A stretch of 5,498 nucleotides of DNA from Candidatus Poribacteria bacterium (GTDB taxonomy: Bacteria > Poribacteria > WGA-4E > WGA-3G): assembly GCA_009835515.1 (NCBI GenBank), contig VXXH01000063.1, positions 1 through 5,498 of the forward strand. Reading direction: 5' to 3'. How positions within the stretch are numbered: position 1 is the first letter of the stretch; each line of letters starts with the position of its first letter. Below are positions 1 to 4,542 of this stretch, piece after piece. The position numbers and the translations under genes were made by a program. Under the pieces are notes generated by a model. The model saw only the letters and a program-made list of their open reading frames with translations. It was not told the origin of the DNA and did not search any database.

Positions 1-832
1 CTGTTACGCCGAGGGCATAATCGATTTTGGAGGCTTTGTAGACATCTACCATCTCTTTGAGATGCTCAATGACAGATTCGATATTATCACCCATACTGCC
101 ACTGGCATCAATAACAAAAACGACATCAATCGGACCACCTTCGCTCGTTTTGACAATTTCTTGTGCGAGTTTTTGCATAAGTCTCGGAAACGGCACTTTG
201 GGCAATACCTTCCGTTTTTCCCGAATCTCTTCCACCAATGCCGCTGATATATCCTCTTCTTCTTCCGCTTCCACTATTTTAAGGGTCGAAACCTTCGGAG
301 CGCGTTGAATTCTCGGTGGGCCTGAACGTTTCGCGCCAAAGGTCGTGTTCCCTGCGGGACTCGCTGCTTCTGTTTTTGATAAATTCCCTTCAATGTCGCG
401 AAGCGTACGGGCAGCCGTGCTGACCTCTTCCCAGTTTTTTTTCGACAAGTCGAGAGATGTCGAAGGCTTCTCCGTCTCAATTTCAGCGTGTAAGCTGCGT
501 CCCAAGGCAGGGCGCGGAGTTTCAGTTGTTACAGCAAATGGAACTGCCAGATCTGGTGGGGTTTGTTCTGGACTAACATCTACAGGGGCACGTGAAGGCG
601 TGTGAAGACGTGGCACAACTTTTTTCACTGGAGGTTTCGGTCGTGCAGTCTTTTCCACTGAGATGAGTTCTGCTGCGAGACTTGCTTTCTCTGATACCAT
701 CGGCTGATTCTGCACCACGATGTAAAAGGTTGTGATAAGAAAAAACAGATGAAATATCAGAGAAATCGATAACGCTTTACGGGTTATTGACTTCGTTTTC
801 CAAGTCTTATATAAACGGATTTCTGATTTCAT
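1..832 (-). CDS. Membrane-anchored von Willebrand factor A (VWA) domain protein, 3' part outside window
   Basis: This frame is open from an ATG at 832 to the left edge; 277 codons are visible and the C-terminus is missing. The start is well fixed because an in-frame stop lies two codons upstream (TGA AAA ATG). Residues about 20-42 form one hydrophobic helix after a basic N-terminus, giving a signal anchor with the rest outside the cytoplasm. Residues about 55-225 are a low-complexity linker, rich in Pro/Lys early (ARPKPPVKKVVPR) and with an acidic EAEEEED run later. The VWA domain begins near residue 234 with VVFVIDASGSMGDN. This holds the metal-ion-dependent adhesion site DxSxS (D242, S244, S246), so divalent-metal ligand binding is expected. 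The remaining MIDAS residues lie beyond the window. It starts 75 bp after the anti-sigma gene without a clear Shine-Dalgarno and is probably last or near last in that operon. The anchor plus Pro-rich linker resembles TonB-like or other periplasm-spanning proteins. The fold is confident; the partner is unknown. Confidence 0.88.
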   Translation of the reverse strand, partial: MKSEIRLYKTWKTKSITRKALSISLIFHLFFLITTFYIVVQNQPMVSEKASLAAELISVEKTARPKPPVKKVVPRLHTPSRAPVDVSPEQTPPDLAVPFAVTTETPRPALGRSLHAEIETEKPSTSLDLSKKNWEEVSTAARTLRDIEGNLSKTEAASPAGNTTFGAKRSGPPRIQRAPKVSTLKIVEAEEEEDISAALVEEIREKRKVLPKVPFPRLMQKLAQEIVKTSEGGPIDVVFVIDASGSMGDNIESVIEHLKEMVDVYKASKIDYALGVT

Positions 833-907
833 TTTTCAAGCCCAATATAAGGTTGTTACGGAAAAACTTCGTCAAGCAGATAGGAATGCATGCCTCGAAG
901 GGACAGC

Positions 908-1498
908 TTACTCTCCTTGAAGGTAGGTTGTAAGTAAACGCTTCGGTGGTTCGGGTTGAATAACCTCGAAAGAAATTAACTTTTCGGCATTCAGTTCAAG
1001 TTCATGTGATTTCTCTAATAACTTATCGCCAGAAGGCGGGTAAAGTGTTACGCCTACCATTGTAAAAACGGCAAAAGTCAGTAGGAAGATATAAACTGGA
1101 CTCCGCGTCCGGATATTGTAGCGAAGGCTACCCATCAATGTAGAGAGGTGTCGCGTCCATCCAAGCGATGTTTCAACAAACCGCGCGACGTGAGATCGCA
1201 GCGAATCGTGTTGTCGCTGATGCAGTGCAGCTTCAGACACGCGCGCCATCACACCGCTTAAGAAATCATCAGAGACGTCTACGGCTCCGGCGTGACGGAG
1301 GAAACTATCGGTCTGTTGTAACCGTTGCACACGATCAGCACAAATTTCACACTTTTTGAGGTGCCGCCGGATGAGATGGCGTTTCCATACGGGTAACTCT
1401 TTGTCAATGTAAGCGGAGAGTTCGTCTGGACTCACAAGTAGTGCCTCACACTCCGAACTATATATGTCTGGAGATTCGGTCTGTCTATATTTTCGCAT
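908..1498 (-). CDS. Membrane-bound zinc-finger anti-sigma factor
   Basis: The product has 196 residues. Residues 24-68 match the anti-sigma zinc-finger (zf-HC2) family: LSAYIDKELP followed by the zinc-binding HxxxCxxC at H46, C50 and C53. In this family the N-terminal domain binds the ECF sigma factor and blocks its contact with core RNA polymerase. A linker (about 70-132) leads to a single membrane helix at about 134-153 (SPVYIFLLTFAVFTMVGVTL), followed by about 43 residues predicted to be outside the cytoplasm, probably the sensing end. The gene overlaps the 3' end of the sigma gene by 14 bp, so the two are likely translationally coupled and made in fixed ratio. The start is supported by a strong AGGAG at 1506-1510, 7 nt upstream. 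The signal it senses cannot be read from the sequence; release by proteolysis is common in the family but not shown here. Confidence 0.9.
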   Translation of the reverse strand: MRKYRQTESPDIYSSECEALLVSPDELSAYIDKELPVWKRHLIRRHLKKCEICADRVQRLQQTDSFLRHAGAVDVSDDFLSGVMARVSEAALHQRQHDSLRSHVARFVETSLGWTRHLSTLMGSLRYNIRTRSPVYIFLLTFAVFTMVGVTLYPPSGDKLLEKSHELELNAEKLISFEVIQPEPPKRLLTTYLQGE

Positions 1499-2087
1499 CG
1501 ACCCTCTCCTCCCCTATTCCGGCTTTGATAAGAAGTTTTTTCATCTTTTGCCGAGCGCGATGAATCAATGCTTTAACAGCCCCTACCGAGCATCCGAGAA
1601 TTTCTGCAACCTCTTCATATCGTAAATCTTGATATGTAACGAGCGTCAATGCGACACGTTGATTTTCTGGTAACTGTGCAAGTGCTTTGCGGATCAGCTG
1701 TCGCTGTTCCTTTTTTTCGAGGAGTATATCCGGCAGATAGCGGGTATCCCGCATGATTTCAGTATGATATACATCCTCGCCTTCTTCAACCAGACTCTCA
1801 AGGGAACAGGTATTTCGACGTGAACGGTTCCGAATCTCGTTCCGACACAAATTCGTGGCGATTGTGTAGAGCCAGCTTCTGAACGATGCGGTCGGTTCAT
1901 AACGGTTCGCGCTCTTGAAGACCCGAAGGAACGTTTCCTGAGAAAGGTCTTCGGAGCGGTGATAGTCGTCAATAGAACGGTGGATATAGTTAATCAGCGG
2001 GTTTTGATACCGTCGCACGAGCAACTCAAACGCCCCTGTATCCCCCTTACCACATTTCATCATCAAATCTTCATCGGAAACAAACAT
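1485..2087 (-). CDS. ECF-family (RpoE-like) RNA polymerase sigma-70 factor
   Basis: The product is 200 residues, the usual size of an extracytoplasmic-function sigma factor. Region 2 spans about residues 19-90. It includes the core-binding and -10-recognition helices, with DLSQETFLRVFKS (47-59) and FRSWLYTIATNLCRNEIR (69-86), which is close to the ECF consensus. An acidic, poorly conserved linker follows (about 95-125). Region 4 spans about 130-186, with ALAQLPENQRVALTL and the helix-turn-helix YEEVAEILGCSVGAVKALIHRAR (157-179) that reads the -35 element. There are no regions 1 or 3, as expected for ECF factors. The start ATG at 2087 is preceded by GGAG at 2094-2097 with 6 nt spacing. The adjacent zinc-finger anti-sigma gene overlaps its 3' end, so the protein is most likely held inactive at the membrane until a signal arrives. 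The target promoters are unknown. Confidence 0.93.
   Translation of the reverse strand: MFVSDEDLMMKCGKGDTGAFELLVRRYQNPLINYIHRSIDDYHRSEDLSQETFLRVFKSANRYEPTASFRSWLYTIATNLCRNEIRNRSRRNTCSLESLVEEGEDVYHTEIMRDTRYLPDILLEKKEQRQLIRKALAQLPENQRVALTLVTYQDLRYEEVAEILGCSVGAVKALIHRARQKMKKLLIKAGIGEERVDAKI
1506..1510 (-). promoter_or_regulatory. Strong Shine-Dalgarno of the anti-sigma gene inside the sigma gene
   Basis: On the minus strand AGGAG sits within a purine run (AGGGGAGGAGAGGG), 7 nt before the ATG at 1498 and wholly inside the last codons of the sigma gene. It is the best ribosome-binding site in the operon. It would favour a high level of anti-sigma relative to sigma. Confidence 0.7.
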
Positions 2088-2102
2088 GACATTCTCCGTG
2101 AT

Positions 2103-2124
2103 GGCATTCAGTAAACTGCATGCC
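2103..2124 (-). promoter_or_regulatory. Hairpin in the leader between the TPR and sigma genes
   Basis: On the minus strand this reads GGCAT-G-CAGT-TT-ACTG-A-ATGCC. The outer stem has five pairs, then a G/A mismatch, then an inner stem of four pairs with a very tight loop, so the innermost pair probably opens. It lies 5 nt upstream of the GGAG that serves the sigma gene. No T tract follows, so it is not a classical Rho-independent terminator. It may affect message processing, stability or sigma translation. Function is inferred from position only. Confidence 0.4.
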
Positions 2125-2135
2125 TTCTGTCCATC

Positions 2136-2684
2136 TTATGAAGTATCTCCAATAAGTTTCAATTTAATTCGCATTGCTGCTTTGTATGCGTTGATTGCTT
2201 CACGTCGCTTGCCTTGAAATGTATAGACTGCCCCAAGTTCAGAATGCAACTCAGCGTGATTTGGAATAAAACGGATGGCGCGCGTGTAAACCTCAACCGC
2301 CTCGTCGTAGCGTTTCAGCAAGCGGTAAGTGGCAGCGAGATTCAGGTGCGCTGTCGCTTCGCTCGGTTCACAAGCGACCGCCATTTTATAGGCATCTATC
2401 GCCTTTTCATAATCACCGAGCATAAAATGCGCCAAACCGAGATGGAAATGCGCCTCCGCTGATTCACGGTTATACTGGATTACCTGCTGAAATTCTTCAA
2501 TCGCTTTTGTGTAGTTCCGGGCGTTTAAGGCATCCGCACCGTCTTTTAAGTGTTTCGCGGCGGTCTGATGCGTATGAATATCGACCTGTCCACGCTGGAT
2601 GAGTTCCTTTTGTGCCTGGCTTGAGGACACTCCGGAATCATCAAGTACTAAGGCGTTTTCTGCGTCGGTTTTGTTGTCTTTCAT
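2136..2684 (-). CDS. Tetratricopeptide repeat (TPR) protein
   Basis: The product has 182 residues. After a polar N-terminal segment of about 40 residues come four consecutive 34-residue TPR units, at about 42-75, 76-109, 110-143 and 144-177. Each carries the family pattern, for example AEAHFHLGLAHFMLGDYEKA in unit 2 and AELHSELGAVYTFQGKRREA in unit 4. TPRs form a curved helical scaffold that binds other proteins. No signal peptide or membrane helix is seen, so the protein is probably cytoplasmic. It starts 17 bp after the SUMF1-fold gene (weak GGAAA ribosome-binding site) and ends 48 bp before the sigma gene, consistent with one transcript. It may help assemble the sigma/anti-sigma complex or the neighbouring SUMF1-fold protein, but no partner can be identified. 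Confidence 0.9.
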   Translation of the reverse strand: MKDNKTDAENALVLDDSGVSSSQAQKELIQRGQVDIHTHQTAAKHLKDGADALNARNYTKAIEEFQQVIQYNRESAEAHFHLGLAHFMLGDYEKAIDAYKMAVACEPSEATAHLNLAATYRLLKRYDEAVEVYTRAIRFIPNHAELHSELGAVYTFQGKRREAINAYKAAMRIKLKLIGDTS

Positions 2685-2701
2685 CTGTCTTTTTCCATGA
2701 C

Positions 2702-3601
2702 CTAACGCGCAATACGGAACCCAATCACAAATTCCGCGTATCCATTGCTAAAGAAATCGTAACTGGTGCACGTACTATAGTCATGATTGTAATACCATGC
2801 TCCGCCACATGCCACACGGAAGTTTCCTTCATCGTCATAAGTCGTAGCCGTCCATTCCCAAACATTACCGACCATGTCGTAGCAACCGAAAGGACTGATG
2901 CCGTCCCTGAAACTAACGACTGGTGTCGTTGTGCCTGCGCCGAGTTCTGCGGTGTTGCATCGCGGCTTGTCAATCTCATATCCCCATGGAAAAAGTCTGT
3001 CATCAGCACCACGTACAGCGTATTGCCACTCAGAAAACGTCGGCAACCTACCATTGACATAACGGGCATACGCCTCAGCGTCCTCACAGGTAACCCAGAC
3101 GACCGGGTGATCCCCTCTGTTTGCTGGATAACTGTCGTCTGTCCAATCCTGCGGTGGCGTGTGTCCTGTATCCTGAACAAACCGTTGATATTGTGCGTTG
3201 GTTACAGGGTAGACTCCGATTTCAAACCCGTCCATCTCAAGCGGTGCGCATTCTTCGCCGATATAGGCTGTCCCTGCGGGAATATGAACAGTTGCATCTA
3301 ATACCTGTAATGCGGCATCGTGGACTTTTTTATCTTCGTGTGCAAGGGCGTAACCGAGTGGTGAGATAACTTCACCGACCGGTGGCGTTGTGAGCTGCGA
3401 CATCGTTTCCCAGCCGAGTTCTGTGCTTAACAGCAACTGAACAGCAGCAGATAGCGATTCGTCAAAGTGCCAAGTCCAATAATCACGGCAGAGTTTTCGG
3501 AATGCCTCTGGTGTATTGCTCGCTACCAGTGCGATTCGAGACGCGCTTGGCTTTTTTATATTTAGAGTGTTTTTTGTTGTAACGCTGTTCGTGCGCTCCA
3601 T
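2702..3601 (-). CDS. SUMF1/formylglycine-generating-enzyme-fold protein with an unassigned N-terminal helical region
   Basis: The product has 299 residues. Residues about 105-299 show the SUMF1 (FGE-sulfatase) fold in order: start strand VHIPAGTAYIG, YPVTNAQYQRFV (131-142), HPVVWVTCEDAEAYARYVNGRLPTFSEWQYAVRG (165-198), FPWGYE (204-209), GCYDMVGNVWEWTA (239-252), CGGAWY (265-270) and the terminal GFRIAR. True sulfatase activators use two cysteines a few residues after the GG(S/A)W motif. By hand alignment those positions are Y271 and S276 here, so formylglycine formation is unlikely and a binding or structural role is more probable. C278 lies nearby but is offset. Residues about 30-103 look helical (FRKLCRDYWTWHFDESLSAAVQLLLS and onward) and I do not recognise them. 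No signal peptide is seen. It is the first gene of the five-gene operon. The ATG at 3601 has no Shine-Dalgarno and sits just after a candidate -10 box. Confidence 0.87.
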   Translation of the reverse strand: MERTNSVTTKNTLNIKKPSASRIALVASNTPEAFRKLCRDYWTWHFDESLSAAVQLLLSTELGWETMSQLTTPPVGEVISPLGYALAHEDKKVHDAALQVLDATVHIPAGTAYIGEECAPLEMDGFEIGVYPVTNAQYQRFVQDTGHTPPQDWTDDSYPANRGDHPVVWVTCEDAEAYARYVNGRLPTFSEWQYAVRGADDRLFPWGYEIDKPRCNTAELGAGTTTPVVSFRDGISPFGCYDMVGNVWEWTATTYDDEGNFRVACGGAWYYNHDYSTCTSYDFFSNGYAEFVIGFRIAR

Positions 3602-3608
3602 GTTTACT

Positions 3609-3638
3609 ATAATAGCATAAAGAGATAGTTTTTTGCAA
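3609..3638 (-). promoter_or_regulatory. Candidate promoter of the minus-strand operon, giving a near-leaderless message
   Basis: On the minus strand, TTGCAA (3638-3633) and TATTAT (3614-3609) are separated by 18 bp. They match the sigma-70 boxes at four and five of six positions. Only 7 bp separate the -10 box from the ATG at 3601, and there is no Shine-Dalgarno. If the promoter is real, transcription would begin at or within a base or two of the start codon. Confidence 0.4.
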
Positions 3639-3643
3639 GGTGA

Positions 3644-3660
3644 ATTTTTTTGAAAAAAAT
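3644..3660. repeat. Perfect 17-bp AT palindrome between divergent promoters
   Basis: The sequence ATTTTTTTGAAAAAAAT is a perfect palindrome of two 8-bp arms around a central G at 3652. It overlaps the -35 box of the plus-strand promoter and lies 5 bp from the -35 box of the minus-strand promoter. It could be an operator, or bent or UP-element-like DNA. The symmetry is seen; the role is inferred. Confidence 0.5.
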
Positions 3661-3678
3661 AGGATAATTCGGTATAAT
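3650..3678 (+). promoter_or_regulatory. Sigma-70-type promoter of the toxin-antitoxin operon
   Basis: TTGAAA (3650-3655) and a perfect TATAAT (3673-3678) are separated by 17 bp. Transcription would start near 3685, leaving a leader of about 127 nt before the antitoxin ATG. Most of that leader is the inserted 93-bp element. ATAATAAGG occurs at 3674-3682, overlapping the -10 box, and again at 3693-3701, 19 bp apart, which could be an antitoxin operator. Type II antitoxins commonly repress their own promoter, but binding here is not shown. Confidence 0.6.
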
Positions 3679-3702
3679 AAGGTTAGTTCAACATAATAAG
3701 GA

Positions 3703-3795
3703 TAGGACTTACGCAGCCCTTTTCCGGGCAAGGTTTCAAACCTCGCCCGTCGGGTGCTGACCATAGGCACTCGTCAGACGATTGCGTAAATTCTA
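3703..3795. mobile_element. 93-bp MITE-like element with 13-bp terminal inverted repeats and 5-bp target duplication
   Basis: The left end TAGGACTTACGCA (3703-3715) and the right end TGCGTAAATTCTA (3783-3795) are inverted copies matching at 11 of 13 positions. The element is flanked by an exact duplication AAGGA at 3698-3702 and 3796-3800, the mark of transposition. It has no coding capacity. Inside is a strong hairpin: GGGCAAGGTTT (3726-3736) pairs with AAACCTCGCCC (3738-3748) at 10 of 11 positions. A second possible stem, CTGAC (3756-3760) with GTCAG (3772-3776), follows. This fits a miniature inverted-repeat element moved in trans by a transposase encoded elsewhere. 'GGACTTACGCA' ends are, from memory, common in Poribacteria and cyanobacteria, which I could not check. 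Confidence 0.7.
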
Positions 3796-3801
3796 AAGGA
3801 G
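3796..3801 (+). promoter_or_regulatory. Antitoxin Shine-Dalgarno, re-created by the target-site duplication
   Basis: AAGGAG lies 10 nt before the antitoxin ATG at 3812. Its first five bases are the right-hand copy of the 5-bp duplication flanking the mobile element. Removing the element and one AAGGA copy gives a continuous ATAATAAGGAGAATC, so the pre-insertion gene had the same ribosome-binding site. Confidence 0.65.
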
Positions 3802-3811
3802 AATCAATCAA

Positions 3812-4054
3812 ATGACTGAGATAGGTGTTCATGAAGCAAAGACGCATTTTTCAAAACTTCTCAAGCGTGTTGAGGGCGGAGAACGTTTTTCTATCACGCA
3901 CAGAGGCAAAGTGGTAGCGGTAATGATGCCACCTCATGATATAGCACCGGATAAAGCAAATGACGCTTACTGTCAATTAATTGCACTGCGCACAAAGTTT
4001 CCTATCGGCACGGTACATGAGGTGACAAATTGGAAAAACCAAGACCGCAGATGA
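3812..4054 (+). CDS. Type II antitoxin, Phd/YefM family
   Basis: The product is 80 residues, the normal size for the family. Residues 3-40 give the Phd/YefM DNA-binding core: IGVHEAKTHFSKLLKRVEGG (4-23), then FSITHRGKVVAVMMP (26-40). The N-terminal half dimerises and binds the operon promoter. The C-terminal part (about 45-80) would wrap around the toxin and block its active site. The start has a good Shine-Dalgarno 10 nt upstream. The TGA stop at 4052-4054 overlaps the toxin ATG as ATGA, which couples translation so that antitoxin is made first. Expression is probably autoregulated from the promoter at 3650-3678. The plus-strand cassette is set between genes that all lie on the minus strand, consistent with acquisition as a module. 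Confidence 0.9.
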   Translation: MTEIGVHEAKTHFSKLLKRVEGGERFSITHRGKVVAVMMPPHDIAPDKANDAYCQLIALRTKFPIGTVHEVTNWKNQDRR

Positions 4055-4479
4055 TAGTAGTTGACTGTTCGGTGCTAATCGCAGGACTTCTCCCTGATGA
4101 AGTTGAGAAGCAAGCGCAGTTGCTTCTTGAAGATCTACAGTACGGCAAAACTGTGGCAGTTGTTCCTTCGTTATTTTATCAGGAAATCAGTAATGCCCTG
4201 CTCATGGCTTACCGACGAAAGCGTATAAACCGAGATGTTTTGCAGCAGTATCTTGACGTGATAACGATATTGCCCGTTACAGTTGATACTGCCGCTGCAA
4301 CACAAGGAAGTACAATGAAAAGGGTTTGTGAGTTAGCAGAGAAGCATGGGCTGACAACTTATGACGCGAGTTATCTGGAACTCGCGATGCGTCTTGAACT
4401 GTTATTAGCAACGTTAGACGCAGATTTATACAATGTCGCTGTTGAAATAGGTGTTGCCTATCCAATGACAACCGATTAG
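4051..4479 (+). CDS. PIN-domain ribonuclease toxin, VapC-like
   Basis: The product has 142 residues from the ATG at 4051. The four acidic residues of the PIN active site are all present: D5 (MIVVDCSVL), E45 (FYQEISNALL), D105 (LTTYDASYLELA) and D123 (LATLDADL). They coordinate magnesium or manganese for RNA cleavage, so the toxin should be catalytically intact. VapC toxins typically cut initiator tRNA or rRNA; the target here is unknown. I chose ATG 4051 because it makes the classic 4-bp ATGA overlap with the antitoxin stop and begins directly at the PIN strand. An upstream in-frame TTG at 4030 would add seven residues (MEKPRPQ) with no family match. The pairing of a Phd/YefM antitoxin with a PIN toxin is a recurrent one. 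Confidence 0.92.
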   Translation: MIVVDCSVLIAGLLPDEVEKQAQLLLEDLQYGKTVAVVPSLFYQEISNALLMAYRRKRINRDVLQQYLDVITILPVTVDTAAATQGSTMKRVCELAEKHGLTTYDASYLELAMRLELLLATLDADLYNVAVEIGVAYPMTTD

Positions 4480-4542
4480 GGGAACATCCGCTGAAATAAA
4501 CATTTTTTCGGCATCAATTTTCAAGAGTAAAGGTTTAAATAT

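Noticed and set aside
867..900. Terminator or regulatory hairpin between the anti-sigma and VWA genes
   Set aside because: CTTCG/CGAAG arms are only 5 bp with a 24-nt loop, and the quasi-palindrome AGGAATGCATGCCT is imperfect; neither has a T tract.
2612..3301. Long plus-strand open frame (229 codons)
   Set aside because: It is the complement of the strongly supported SUMF1-fold and TPR genes, has an unnatural Cys/Arg-rich composition and no recognisable domain.
2702..3601. Active sulfatase-maturing formylglycine-generating enzyme
   Set aside because: The two cysteines needed by the aerobic enzyme are absent by hand alignment in this protein and in the one at 4543-5498, and no sulfatase gene is in the window.
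3661..3700. ECF-type autoregulated promoter upstream of the five-gene operon
   Set aside because: A GAACT-like string occurs on the minus strand, but no convincing -10 partner for ECF sigma factors lies at the right spacing.
3483..3770. Minus-strand open frame of 95 codons across the intergenic region
   Set aside because: It runs through the mobile element and both promoters into the start of the SUMF1-fold gene in another frame; the translation is low-complexity and matches no family.
4030..4050. Upstream TTG start for the PIN toxin (seven extra residues)
   Set aside because: The ATG at 4051 forms an ATGA overlap with the antitoxin stop and starts right at the conserved first strand of the PIN domain; the extra residues match nothing in the family.
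4490..4512. Rho-independent terminator between the toxin and the convergent SUMF1-fold gene
   Set aside because: A GCTGAAA/TTTCGGC stem can be drawn, but it has a wobble pair, is AU-rich and has no T tract after it in either direction.
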